64,000 nucleotides of DNA from Fimenecus sp052273625 (GCA_052273625.1 DAVZHW010000003.1:1-64000); one strand, 5' to 3'. Positions 7,285-15,881 are shown, counted from the stretch's first letter. Program-made: numbers and translations. The notes: generated by a model not told the origin, from the letters alone.

Positions 7285-8343
7285 TTAATTTTCATATAAT
7301 TTTAATGCATTAACCATATCCTGCTTGCACATATCGATAAGCTCTTTCGGCTCGATGATTTTAATTTGGCTGGCATAAAGTCTTGCCCAAAAACGCATAT
7401 CGTTTTCATTCACCTTAACGCTTGAAAGTACATTGTCATCATCAATATCGGTGAAATTAACACTTGCGCCAAACGAATCAAGGACATCTGAAATTAAGTA
7501 TCTCGGCATTTCAAATTTTGCCCTGATTGACTTGCCGCCGAACATAAAAATATGCTCCTGCATATACTTTGCAACATCAAGCCCCACAAGCCCCTCAACC
7601 TGATTTTTCGGCTTTCTCGGAGTGTCCAAAATCTCAATATTACTGATTCGGTCAATACGGTAATGTGAAAGATTATCGTACTTGTCATAGTTGCAAATAA
7701 GATAATATTTACCGCCGTTTGCTACCATAGTGTACGGATTGATTATGTATTCTCTGACTTCTCCGTCGGCATTTAAGCGGTGGTGAAGCTTCTTGTCGGT
7801 GCCATATTCATTGTAAAGAAATTTAACCTGCAAACCCTTTGAAATCGCCTCGTCAAGCACCTCAATGGTATAAAACAATTCCCTGTTAATCTCTCTGTCA
7901 ACGCTCTCGTACGACTGAATATTGGAAGTGCTGAATTTGAAATATTTGTTTGACAAACCCTTTAATTTGCCAAGCATTTCCTTTTTGTTATTAGTCGGAA
8001 TACTTCCTGAAAACAGCACGGAATCCATAAGCAAACGAAGCTCTGAATCGGTAAATACATTGTTGTAATAAAAACCCGTTAAAATTTCATTTTTCTCAAT
8101 TTCACCCGTTGAACGATTTGGCGTCAAACGAATTTTAGTTGCGTATTCAATATTATATGAGCCGTCATTGATTAAGTCCTCAAGATTAGCCTTGATAGCT
8201 TTTCGTTCAACAATCATATCATAGTCGATTTCAAGTCGCTTTTGAATTTCCCTTTGTGTCATAGGGTGTTCCGAATCTGTGTTTAACTTAAGTATATCGT
8301 AAATATACATATTTATCATTTTTTTAGGTCTTGCTCCAAGCAT
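7285..8343 (-). CDS. WYL-domain transcriptional regulator
   Basis: 352 aa from the ATG at 8343, which follows GAGGTGA; an upstream in-frame GTG is part of that ribosome site. The N-terminal ~75 residues form a DeoR-like helix-turn-helix (MTQREIQKRLEIDY). The middle carries the WYL fold: KFLYNEYG, then YIINPYTMVANGGKYYLIC and HYRIDRI (about residues 170-240). A C-terminal WCX-type extension follows. WYL proteins sense ligands, often nucleic acid, and commonly regulate accessory, DNA-damage or defence genes. Here it is followed by a 157-aa orphan and preceded by a degenerate DnaB-fold protein and a CbbX-type ATPase on the same strand. Confidence 0.85.
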   Translation of the reverse strand: MLGARPKKMINMYIYDILKLNTDSEHPMTQREIQKRLEIDYDMIVERKAIKANLEDLINDGSYNIEYATKIRLTPNRSTGEIEKNEILTGFYYNNVFTDSELRLLMDSVLFSGSIPTNNKKEMLGKLKGLSNKYFKFSTSNIQSYESVDREINRELFYTIEVLDEAISKGLQVKFLYNEYGTDKKLHHRLNADGEVREYIINPYTMVANGGKYYLICNYDKYDNLSHYRIDRISNIEILDTPRKPKNQVEGLVGLDVAKYMQEHIFMFGGKSIRAKFEMPRYLISDVLDSFGASVNFTDIDDDNVLSSVKVNENDMRFWARLYASQIKIIEPKELIDMCKQDMVNALKLYEN

Positions 8344-8447
8344 AATATTCACCTCGAACTTATTATATATCTTATGCTCACATTATGCAATAGACTATGC
8401 GACTTTTTCCGAACATAATTAAATAACAGGGTATAAAATCCATTAAA

Positions 8448-9362
8448 TTAAAGTGGTAAATCATTTGAATCAAACGAGTTGCTTATCGAATCAAAAGTAT
8501 AGAAATCGTCTGAGCTTTTTATAAAGGTTGTTGAAGGCACATCATAATCAGTATCCCATATATCCCAATTTTCGAAACTCGCAATGTATTTTGAAAAGGA
8601 AGTGATATACAGTGCCTCCTGCGGAAGTTGCTGCTTTAATAAGCAAATATTTAATTTGCATTGAAGATGAAGCAAAGAAGTATAGCTTTTGCCGTCAAAA
8701 CGGTCATGAGATGTTATGGTTGAAACAACACTGATTTTCTTTTCAAAAGTAAAATTATAGAGGTATTTCAAAGCGTCAGTTTGCAGTTCGGCGTTATTAT
8801 TTTGAATTATACTTTCAAGATAGGGGATGTACAAAATATCAATATTTAATTCAAAAATTTTTGACTTAATCTTTTCAATTAACTCAATTATATTATCGTT
8901 CGGCGAATATTCGCAAAAATAGAGTTTTTTGTCGTCTTGCCAATTTGAATATGATTGCTTATATCTTTTTTTTACAGATAATACCAGGTCGTCAAATAAA
9001 GTGTCGATAAACGGCGATATAATTAAGACTCGTTTGCCGTTGTTAATTGCCTCGATTATAAAACTGTTTACCATTCTTGTAAGATGAGTGTTAATTTCAT
9101 CGGTACAAAACAGCCTGAACATACCTTTTTTAAATAAACAAAGAGAGTCTAAATCATTGTTGCCTGTTTCAATCAGATTTTCCTCTTGTTCATTTGCAAA
9201 CAAATCAAATCTTTCTTTAATATAATCGGCACAAAGAGTTATTGCGGGCGAGTTGTTCAGACACTGCTTGTCGGCATCTAAATCTTTAATTTCAAAATTG
9301 TCGCAATTACCAATAAATTTTTTTGCAAGCTCAATTATAGACTCGTTTTTTGACGGATTCAT
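8448..9362 (-). CDS. degenerate DnaB/RecA-fold protein, unknown function
   Basis: 304 aa from the ATG at 9362, chosen over an upstream ATG (9419) because GGAGG lies 8 nt before it. The core (about residues 75-210) follows the order of a DnaB helicase C-terminal domain: LDSLCLFKKGMFRLFC where the Walker A loop would be, then NNGKRVLIISPF, then LNIDILYIPYLESI at the Walker B position. The GKT/S of Walker A is absent, so ATP hydrolysis is doubtful. It may be a structural or regulatory relative of replicative helicases. Assignment rests on motif order only. It lies 104 bp upstream of the WYL gene. Confidence 0.45.
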   Translation of the reverse strand: MNPSKNESIIELAKKFIGNCDNFEIKDLDADKQCLNNSPAITLCADYIKERFDLFANEQEENLIETGNNDLDSLCLFKKGMFRLFCTDEINTHLTRMVNSFIIEAINNGKRVLIISPFIDTLFDDLVLSVKKRYKQSYSNWQDDKKLYFCEYSPNDNIIELIEKIKSKIFELNIDILYIPYLESIIQNNNAELQTDALKYLYNFTFEKKISVVSTITSHDRFDGKSYTSLLHLQCKLNICLLKQQLPQEALYITSFSKYIASFENWDIWDTDYDVPSTTFIKSSDDFYTFDSISNSFDSNDLPL

Positions 9363-9420
9363 ATTTATACCTCCATTTTGCTTAAATATAGCAAGGTGAT
9401 TGTACTCTTTTTCGTTCATT

Positions 9421-9477
9421 ACGGCTTTTGTACGGTTTTTCGTACTTCATACCCGTTGTGATTTTTAGTACCGTAAC
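9421..9477. repeat. dispersed repeat R1, copy 2
   Basis: Same block as 5370-5425, starting ACGGCTTTTGTACGG and ending CCGTAAC, here just upstream of the 8448-9362 gene and followed within 25 bp by R2. Confidence 0.8.
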
Positions 9478-9499
9478 AGATTCAATGCAAGAAAATGTT

Positions 9500-9565
9500 A
9501 CAAACGCAATGGGTAATTTACTCGGCGGAAATGCGGCAAATTCATAAATGGTCAATAGATGGTCT
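9500..9565. repeat. dispersed repeat R2, copy 2
   Basis: Second copy of 5757-5822; its right end (GGTCAATAGATGGTC) runs into repeat R3 and the N gap. Confidence 0.8.
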
Positions 9566-9749
9566 TGAGCTGNNNNNNNNNNNNNNNNNNNNNNNNNNNN
9601 NNNNNNNNNNNNNNNNNNNNNNNNNNNNNNNNNNNNNNNNNNNNNNNNNNNNNNNNNNNNNNNNNNNNNNNNAAAATCGAATAAACGAACAAAATCTCAC
9701 TCCGTAAAAAAAGAGTGAGATTTTTTGCTGCGAATTGAATTTTGAAATT
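9550..9749. repeat. dispersed repeat R3, copy 1, interrupted by the N gap
   Basis: The flanks of the gap together make 100 bp that align without break to 14785-14884, with about two substitutions. The block includes a hairpin AAAATCTCACTC/GAGTGAGATTTT with a T-run that can act as a terminator. Confidence 0.8.
9573..9672. other. assembly gap (100 N)
   Basis: Exactly 100 N, a placeholder length. The complete repeat copy at 14785-14884 shows the two gap edges directly adjoining, so the true gap may be zero or filled by more repeat copies. Open frames across it are artefacts. Confidence 0.97.
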
Positions 9750-9798
9750 ACGTTTGCAGAAGTCAATAACCGGTCGCAAAATTGTTAACTCCGCCTTA

Positions 9799-11817
9799 TC
9801 AGAACCCGATAACTGTCGAAAGTTCATCATGACTTGAAATCGGTGCGGTAATATCCGCTTCGGTTATAGTTCTCATTTCTTCATCTGTCAAATTGTCAAT
9901 ATCGGATTTTGCAAGGCGAGATGCCTGTTTTAAGGTCGAGAGTTCAATCAAATTTCTAACATATCTTCCGTTGCCGAAATCGTTCGTTTCTCTTGCGGTG
10001 TCAAAGACTTTGTTGAGTTTTTTATGAGCTTGCTCGTCAAATTCAAAGCCTGTCTTTTTAATCATTAAATCGGCTATATCAATAAGCTCGTCGGTGCTGT
10101 AATCATCGAAGTCTACATGGAACGCAATTCTTGAGCGCAAACCGGGGTTTTTATTGAGAAATTCCTCCATTTTATCGGGATAGCCTGCGAAGATAACAAC
10201 AAGGTCATCACGGTTGTTTTCCATTTCTTGAACAATCGTGTTGATAGCTTCGTCACCGTAAAGTCCGTCCCTGTCATCAACCAATGAGTACGCTTCGTCA
10301 ATGAAAAGCACGCTGCCTTTTGCCATATTAAAATGCTTTTTGACAAGCGGAGCTGTTGAACCAACAAACTTACCGACAATATCAGCTCTGCCTACCTCGT
10401 AAAGATCGCCTTTTGTGAGAAGTCCGTTGTCTTTCATTATTTGCGCAAACAAGCGGGCAACTGTGGTTTTTGCGGTACCGGGATTTCCTGTAAATATCAT
10501 ATGCATTGACGGGCGGTTGACATTTAAACCTTTTTCCGAATATAGCTTTTGCATTTTGAAAAAGTTTACGGCATTTTCGATAATCTCTTTTGCACTGTCA
10601 AGACCAATCATTTCACGCAACTCGGCAGATGCATTTCCTTTTGGTGCCGATTTTACAATTTCTGCTTTTGCCGTTTTAACATCCTTGTATTGAGTGTAAA
10701 CAACGGTGTGTAGCTTGTCCGTGTACCACTCGTCAAACCAACGATTCAGTTCTGCAATATGGAAACTGTTTCCGTCTTTAATGTTATTGAAAAGCGTGCT
10801 ATCGGCTTTAATCTTGCAAACCTTTGCCTTTTCCGTCAGATAAACCTTTGCACGCTCTGCGTCTGCCATATCCTCTGTAATTTCAACTATCGGCATTGAA
10901 GTTAAATTTTCGAGAAAGGAATCACGAATTTTTACGCAATCAAGATTTGTCCAGAAAACAGTCAATACGGATCGATAGAACATTTTTGCTATTTTACAAA
11001 TTTTTTCAATGTTATTATTATTGTTTCGAGCAAAAGGACCGTTGTTTTCGGTGCTGTCAGAGTAATATCTAACGATTATTACACCTCCGCCACAGCTTCG
11101 GTAAAGTGCTTCAAGGTCGCTTTCGTTAAAAATGGAATTGGCATAGAAATCTATGTAGGTATACCGTTTGTTGAAAATTCTTCCGTTTTCATACAGAGCC
11201 GAAATCAGCGAGCGAAAAAGTTCCTTTCTTGTTTCCTCTGAGCGTGTTCTCACAAAATAGTGAACGGGATGACCAATCGGGCGCTTTAGGCTTTTACCTG
11301 CATAAATTCTGTCTATCTCGGGGAGAAAACTGTCCGAATAGAGATAAGTCTGTGCCTCTTTGACAATTTGCTCATGACTTTTAGTTTCTATAATATTTTC
11401 GTCATAGTTTAAGCCGTTACCGTAGTGATTTTCAAACAACGGGAGAATTCCAAAGTTTTTGGCAAGCTCTTCGTCATCATTTATGAAATCTGCACCGTCA
11501 GCCATTCTAAGATTTGCTCTTAAGCTGTTAAAAACTTGTTCTTCGATAAAGTCATATTCAACTTTGAATCCGCACAACTTCATATATTTGTCGAGGACTT
11601 TTTTTATATCACTATGCTCGTTGATAATCGCACCAAAGCGCATAGTGTTATTGTTGCCCGTGTTTATGGCAAAAACATAGTCTTTTCTATCCGAGCTTAT
11701 GTAAAATGACTGAGAAAAGCTCTGCATAGTATCGGCAAAGGTATAGAAATCCTCCGTTCTTCTTTTCGGAATTTCAACATCTGAAAGAATAGTAGCTTCA
11801 ATTCTGTAAAAACGCAT
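9799..11817 (-). CDS. CbxX/CfxQ (CbbX)-type AAA+ ATPase with a long N-terminal region
   Basis: 672 aa, GGAGG before the ATG. The C-terminal ~270 residues are a canonical AAA+ module of the CbxX/CfxQ group: IFTGNPGTAKTT (Walker A, near residue 436), FVGSTA pore-loop region, VLFIDEAYSLV (Walker B), then GLRSRI (arginine finger) and the lid. The N-terminal ~390 residues match nothing I know; residues 190-330 (GGGVIIVRYY, ITEDMADAER) look like a second AAA-like domain without a Walker A. CbbX proteins remodel rubisco, but Firmicutes paralogues have other, mostly unknown, remodelling roles. No rubisco gene is present. Confidence 0.82.
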   Translation of the reverse strand: MRFYRIEATILSDVEIPKRRTEDFYTFADTMQSFSQSFYISSDRKDYVFAINTGNNNTMRFGAIINEHSDIKKVLDKYMKLCGFKVEYDFIEEQVFNSLRANLRMADGADFINDDEELAKNFGILPLFENHYGNGLNYDENIIETKSHEQIVKEAQTYLYSDSFLPEIDRIYAGKSLKRPIGHPVHYFVRTRSEETRKELFRSLISALYENGRIFNKRYTYIDFYANSIFNESDLEALYRSCGGGVIIVRYYSDSTENNGPFARNNNNNIEKICKIAKMFYRSVLTVFWTNLDCVKIRDSFLENLTSMPIVEITEDMADAERAKVYLTEKAKVCKIKADSTLFNNIKDGNSFHIAELNRWFDEWYTDKLHTVVYTQYKDVKTAKAEIVKSAPKGNASAELREMIGLDSAKEIIENAVNFFKMQKLYSEKGLNVNRPSMHMIFTGNPGTAKTTVARLFAQIMKDNGLLTKGDLYEVGRADIVGKFVGSTAPLVKKHFNMAKGSVLFIDEAYSLVDDRDGLYGDEAINTIVQEMENNRDDLVVIFAGYPDKMEEFLNKNPGLRSRIAFHVDFDDYSTDELIDIADLMIKKTGFEFDEQAHKKLNKVFDTARETNDFGNGRYVRNLIELSTLKQASRLAKSDIDNLTDEEMRTITEADITAPISSHDELSTVIGF

Positions 11818-11906
11818 AACATACCTCCAAAAGCAAATAACATATCTCCAACTTTTTCTTACGCATATATTATACCGTTTACGATGTACCTTTTTAGGTG
11901 CATAAG

Positions 11907-11930
11907 CCCCGCCCTAAAAACAGGACGGGG
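11907..11930. terminator. GC-rich hairpin, probable terminator
   Basis: CCCCGCCCT (11907-11915) and AGGACGGGG (11922-11930) with an A-rich loop, downstream of the 11990-12469 gene on the minus strand. A second inverted repeat (TTAACTATATA/TATATAGTTAA, about 11957-11983) lies beside it. Confidence 0.45.
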
Positions 11931-11989
11931 TTGTGATAAGGATATTACGACGGCGTTAACTATATATTATAGTATATAGTTAATTTTTA

Positions 11990-12469
11990 CTAATAACTGA
12001 AATGTTGAATTTCAATGCTTTGATTATTTTTGCATTTAGGACAGTAGAAGCTTGATGTTGATTTTCCGAATGAACCGCCTGTGTATCTTTTCATGTTTGA
12101 TTCAACATATCCGCAAGCCTCGCATTTTCGGCAGTATGTAAATCTTGAGGTGCCGTCTTGCTCAACAATTACAGCACCCTGCAACGCAACATGGTTTATA
12201 TATGTTTTTGTCGGTGCTTGATACGCTGTCGTTGCGGAATAGCTTGCCTGCCTTGTTTGAGTTTGATTTGCGCTTGACGGGTAATATTTTGTCTGTGCCT
12301 CGGTTGTGTAATCGTCCTCGAAATTGTATGTTGCATAATACTCGGCTGCCGCTTCGTCATCGTCGCCGTAATCATAATAGCCGTCCGATTTTACGGTGCA
12401 CAAGCCTATAAACGCACATGTACCTACAAGTAAAACAACTGCGAGCGAAAGTGCAATAATCTTTTTCAT
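11990..12469 (-). CDS. exported zinc-ribbon protein, unknown
   Basis: 159 aa from the ATG at 12469, which has GAGGAGG before it; a frame extension to 12484 covers that ribosome site. Residues 1-25 are a signal peptide or anchor (KKIIALSLAVVLLVGTCAF), with a Cys at the end of the hydrophobic core that does not make a clear lipobox. A low-complexity acidic, Tyr/Thr/Gln-rich linker (about 30-90) follows. The C-terminus is a CxxC...CxxC ribbon (CRKCEACGYVES, then FYCPKCKNN), probably zinc-binding. Family not recognised; likely surface-associated. Confidence 0.6.
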   Translation of the reverse strand: MKKIIALSLAVVLLVGTCAFIGLCTVKSDGYYDYGDDDEAAAEYYATYNFEDDYTTEAQTKYYPSSANQTQTRQASYSATTAYQAPTKTYINHVALQGAVIVEQDGTSRFTYCRKCEACGYVESNMKRYTGGSFGKSTSSFYCPKCKNNQSIEIQHFSY

Positions 12470-12608
12470 TTTTTTCCTCCTCATTTTGAGTTTATTGCTG
12501 TGCCGTTATTATATTAAACAGGGTGCGGTCAAATTTGGGACATACCGTTATTGTAATATAGTCTTGCAACGCAAATTGCGGAGTTTAATGAGAAAGGAGA
12601 AATTACAA

Positions 12609-12761
12609 ATGCGTACCTACAAATGCCAGTTCTTTCTTGATAACAAGGGCATGAGAATTACCGAAATGGTCGAGGCTATCAGTTCTTTAGAAGCTAAAAG
12701 AATTGTAGAGGCAAGATATTCGGGACATACGCTTTCCGGTTGGATTGTTATGCCTGTTTAA
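12609..12761 (+). CDS. 50-aa orphan protein
   Basis: MRTYKCQFFLDNKG through GWIVMPV; AAAGGAG precedes the ATG with normal spacing and a terminator follows. Reading shows an alternating beta-alpha-beta pattern (YKCQFFLD, EMVEAISSLEAKRIVEARY, SGWIVMPV). The larger open frame starting at 12396 is not needed and would run antisense through the divergent gene. Function unknown. Confidence 0.6.
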   Translation: MRTYKCQFFLDNKGMRITEMVEAISSLEAKRIVEARYSGHTLSGWIVMPV

Positions 12762-12772
12762 CGGAGAACAGC

Positions 12773-12804
12773 AAGCAGATGTGCCTTAAACGGTGCATCT
12801 GCTT
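12773..12804 (+). terminator. hairpin terminator after the 50-aa gene
   Basis: AAGCAGATGTGCC (12773-12785) pairs with GGTGCATCTGCTT (12792-12804) including two G-T pairs; loop TTAAAC. The T-tract after it is weak. Confidence 0.55.
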
Positions 12805-12832
12805 CACTTTCAAAAATTTTCCCCGTTTTTTA

Positions 12833-12907
12833 TTTACATTTTCACATCGGGTATGATATAGTAATTACGGTTTAGAAAGTTGTACCATTTTTGGTACAGC
12901 TTTTTTT
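12833..12907 (+). promoter_or_regulatory. promoter followed by a terminator-like attenuator hairpin
   Basis: TTTACA (12833-12838), 18-nt spacer and TATAGT (12857-12862) form a plausible promoter. About 15 nt further, AGTTGTACCA (12878-12887) pairs with TGGTACAGCT (12892-12901) and is followed directly by seven T. The hairpin lies between the promoter and the 12950 gene, so it looks like a leader attenuator. Confidence 0.45.
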
Positions 12908-12949
12908 GGTATTATTATGTAAATTTTTAATTGATGAAAGGGGATATTT

Positions 12950-13984
12950 ATGTTTAATTATGTTGAGGATACCCATATCTTTACAACAGAAACCACTCCA
13001 GAGGAATTTATAGACATTATGTATGCCAACCTTAACGAAGACGGAGTAACCTTTATTCCGGGTCCGTACGACGACGATTCAAAATACTTGGGAGGGACTT
13101 TTAGCTACCGTTGCCGTATCGATTGGGACAATAAAGGAAGAAAGGAGGCGAAGAAAAAATTTGCTTCACTCTTTGATGCGTTAAAGAAAATCGCAGAATA
13201 CGATGATAAGCTTGACGGAACGAATGAAAATGCGAAAAAGGTGTTAGGTGACGGTGAACTGTTCTATATCTGGGCTACCTATGTTAAAACCTTCAGTACC
13301 GATAACTTTGATATGAACAAAATCAACGATATTTCCGACAGAATGTCAACGATTGATTGGATTAAGGATTTGTCAAAGACTTACGCCAAAAACGGAAAAC
13401 TCGGGGACGATGAAAAGGAGTTTATGCGAGATTATATAGATGTTTCGGTTACCGATGAGGAGAGGAGCTATTATAAAGAGTATATAAACAGTTTGTTTGC
13501 CGAAAGCGAGAACAGGGTAGGAACAAATATTCGTGCTGCAAGCCTTGTTCGCCACGCACAGAGAGTTTACAAGCTTCTTACTCTAAACGCACCCGATTGT
13601 GTTGTCAATGCAGAAGCGTGTCAGCTGGCTGCAATGATTGTTATGCATGACTACGGTATATCAATTGAAGCAGTTGACGACTCTACAAGAAAATATTTTG
13701 AACAGTTCTACACCGATGATGACGAATTGCTCGATAAGCTTTACAAACCGTTAAAACAAAACAAGAGAAAGACTATGGCACCGCTTTTTGTCTATCTTAT
13801 ATTAAAGGAGCACTCAAGTTCGGCAAAGCATTTAAGACAGAACGAGATACTTGAACTTCTTGAGAGAATGCCCTACGAGGTCACGATTGAACGCAAGGCA
13901 CTCTCACGCATAATCCACAATCTTGTTGACTCGCAGTTAGGCATTTACACCGACACAAAAACAGGAACATGGCTTGAGCAGTAA
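12950..13984 (+). CDS. hypothetical cytoplasmic protein
   Basis: 344 aa, AAAGGGG before the ATG. Not recognised. The N-terminus (about 1-110) is acidic; the C-terminal ~70 residues (RQNEILELLERMPYEVTIERKALSRIIHNLV) look like the winged-helix part of a DeoR/WYL-type regulator without a WYL domain. No membrane segments. It lies 49 bp before the disrupted gene at 14034, which has its own AAGGAG, so the two may have formed an operon. A possible attenuator precedes it. Confidence 0.6.
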   Translation: MFNYVEDTHIFTTETTPEEFIDIMYANLNEDGVTFIPGPYDDDSKYLGGTFSYRCRIDWDNKGRKEAKKKFASLFDALKKIAEYDDKLDGTNENAKKVLGDGELFYIWATYVKTFSTDNFDMNKINDISDRMSTIDWIKDLSKTYAKNGKLGDDEKEFMRDYIDVSVTDEERSYYKEYINSLFAESENRVGTNIRAASLVRHAQRVYKLLTLNAPDCVVNAEACQLAAMIVMHDYGISIEAVDDSTRKYFEQFYTDDDELLDKLYKPLKQNKRKTMAPLFVYLILKEHSSSAKHLRQNEILELLERMPYEVTIERKALSRIIHNLVDSQLGIYTDTKTGTWLEQ

Positions 13985-14033
13985 AAAACAAGTCGGTTCA
14001 TTAGAATATTTAGATTAAATAAGGAGAATTAAA

Positions 14034-14651
14034 ATGGATAAAAAATATGTTTGGAACATAATTTTAAACGAAGAATTTGAAAAGGATGGGGAGAGAATTA
14101 ACCGACATAGTATTTGGACTTATTAAACATTTGAAAATGCAAGGGAAAACTACTTTAATGCTCTTAAAAAGTATTTTTTAAGCAGTAGCAAATTTGACGG
14201 CGAGGACTATTTAAGACAGTTTGAAGAGTATTTTGATGATTCTTCGTATGATGACGATGAAGAAGAGGATGAGCGTTGGAGTAAATTATCTTTTGCTTTT
14301 ATCGGAAACGACAGTTCTCACAAGGCACGAAGTAAGGCAATGGAAATTCCGAATTTAATCCGAAGCCTGATTTCCGAAGGAGAAATAAATCCCGATCCTG
14401 ATTCTTACTGTAATTACACCGATTATCTGCCTGAACTTGAACTTGGAAACGAAAAAATCACAGCCAATGGAATTGATGACGGACCGTGTAACGGTGTTGA
14501 ACCCTATATTTCGATTGACTTTTTCAGAATGGACGATCCTGACAGAGAATACGGTTTTCAGGTAGCCGGCGGTTTTACTTTCAAACAGGTTGAAAAAGAG
14601 ACCTTTTTCTTTATGAATCTTGCAAAAGCTGAACTTGATGCTTCCGTATAA
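14034..14651 (+). pseudogene. hypothetical gene interrupted by an in-frame TAA
   Basis: From the ATG at 14034 (AAGGAG in front) the frame reads MDKKYVWNIILNEEFEK and meets TAA at 14124-14126 (codon 31), then continues open in the same frame to TAA at 14649-14651. Together this is 205 codons plus stop, with no shift needed. The downstream part includes an acidic stretch (YDDDEEEDER, about codons 82-91) and a 104-codon portion that can start at ATG 14340. Read-through or reinitiation is possible, but a nonsense mutation or a sequencing error is the simplest reading. No family recognised. Confidence 0.65.
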
Positions 14652-14700
14652 TATAATAATTGCTTTTATAAGGTAGTGATTTATTTAATACCTAACCAAC

Positions 14701-14743
14701 AAAAAACAGCCATTTCTTTTATACCTTGAAATGACTGTTTTTT
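14701..14743. terminator. bidirectional intrinsic terminator
   Basis: AAAAAACAGCCATTTC (14701-14716) pairs with GAAATGACTGTTTTTT (14728-14743), one mismatch, 11-nt loop; flanking A and T runs serve both strands. Confidence 0.75.
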
Positions 14744-14784
14744 AATTTAGCGCTGTGTTTTTATCCCGCTTTCCGTTCGTAACC

Positions 14785-14884
14785 GGTCAATAGATGGTCT
14801 TGGGCTGAAAATCGAATAAACGAACAAAATCTCACTCCGTAAAAAAAGAGTGAGATTTTTTGTTGCGAATTGAATTTTGAAATT
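14785..14884. repeat. dispersed repeat R3, complete copy
   Basis: Uninterrupted 100-bp copy of the block split by N at 9550-9749. It contains the terminator-like hairpin 14826-14859 (AAAATCTCACTC/GAGTGAGATTTT). Confidence 0.8.
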
Positions 14885-14900
14885 TATTTTCTGAAAAGAA

Positions 14901-14935
14901 AAAACCTGCATAAACGCCGTGTTTACGCAGGTTTT
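14901..14935 (-). terminator. intrinsic terminator of the tRNA-Thr transcript
   Basis: On the minus strand AAACCTGCGTAAAC pairs with GTTTATGCAGGTTT around the loop ACGGC and is followed by T-rich sequence, starting immediately after the tRNA CCA. Confidence 0.75.
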
Positions 14936-15011
14936 GGAGCTGATAGTCGGACTCGAACCGACGACCTGCGCATTACGAATGCGCTGCTCTACCAACTGAG
15001 CCATATCAGCA
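14936..15011 (-). tRNA. tRNA-Thr(CGT)
   Basis: 76 nt on the minus strand with an encoded CCA end. The acceptor stem GCTGATA/TATCAGC, D arm GCTCAGTTGGTAGAGC, anticodon arm GCGCA-TTCGTAA-TGCGC and T arm with GGTTCGAGTCC are all visible. Anticodon CGT reads ACG threonine codons. It is monocistronic, with its own terminator. Confidence 0.95.
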
Positions 15012-15131
15012 ATTATACATTTCAGAAAAACTTTATTGTTCTCACAAAATGCCTTTATATTATATATAAATTTCTCGGGCTTTGCAAGTGTAATTTGAAA
15101 AATATTTGGCTTTTACAGATTTTTATTTTTA

Positions 15132-15881
15132 TTACAGCAAATTGCGGAATTTATCGAACTCAAAGCACAGCGTTTCTTTTTGGTGGCTGTCGCTTGACAG
15201 AATGAATTTTCCGCCCTTCTGACGAATATAGCTTCGTATACTTTCGGACGGGTAGGGGGTAGTCCGGTAACCTCGGCTGATAGCACCCGTATTGATTTCA
15301 AACACCTTGCAGTCCGTGATTATTTTATCAATGGCTTTTTGATACGCTTTTATGTATCTCGGGTCGTTTTCATCAAAAAGCTGTTGCTGCTCGTTGAATT
15401 TTGTTATCAGGTCAAAGTGTCCGACAATATCGCACTTGGTTTTCTCATAAACCTCGCCGACGTTTTCGAAATACGCTTCGCAAAGGCTTAAAATATCGCC
15501 TGAAAAATATTTATCTGCCGCTTGCTTTAATATATCGGAGGTTTCGTCAACGGGAATATACTCCCCGTCAATTAAAACATAGTGAACAGAGCCTATGACA
15601 TAATCATAGCCTGCCATGGGTGCGGTTGAATAAAAATCCTGCTCGGTGGCGCAAAGGATTTCTATTTTGTCCGAAAACTCATTTTTCAATTCGTTAATTG
15701 TACGGATGTATTCAGCTTGCTTGTCCCTTTGTATGCAATATCGCTCGTCAAATTCGGTGTAAGAATGGTCGGAAAAGCCAAGCGTTTTTACACCCTTTTC
15801 AATCGCCGAAATAACTATATCCCTCGGCGTGTCCCTGCCGTCGCTGAAAACGGAATGAACGTGTAAATCAAAAAGCTCCAT
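15132..15881 (-). CDS. hisK: histidinol-phosphatase, PHP family
   Basis: 249 aa. N-terminal DLHVHSVFSDG and FSDHSY, a central GSVHYV and IVGHFDLI and the C-terminal SSDSHQ provide the metal ligands of the PHP phosphoesterase fold. This form of histidinol-phosphatase, found in Firmicutes, removes phosphate from L-histidinol phosphate. It is the last gene of the his operon and its ATG overlaps the stop of hisIE by one base. The operon's HisB is the short dehydratase-only form, so this gene supplies the missing phosphatase step. Confidence 0.9.
   Translation of the reverse strand: MELFDLHVHSVFSDGRDTPRDIVISAIEKGVKTLGFSDHSYTEFDERYCIQRDKQAEYIRTINELKNEFSDKIEILCATEQDFYSTAPMAGYDYVIGSVHYVLIDGEYIPVDETSDILKQAADKYFSGDILSLCEAYFENVGEVYEKTKCDIVGHFDLITKFNEQQQLFDENDPRYIKAYQKAIDKIITDCKVFEINTGAISRGYRTTPYPSESIRSYIRQKGGKFILSSDSHQKETLCFEFDKFRNLL

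Noticed and set aside
9495..9830. Short frames across the first N run
   Set aside because: They are translations of placeholder N inside a repeat.
14747..15004. 85-codon minus-strand frame
   Set aside because: It runs through the tRNA-Thr gene, its terminator and repeat R3, a typical spurious call.
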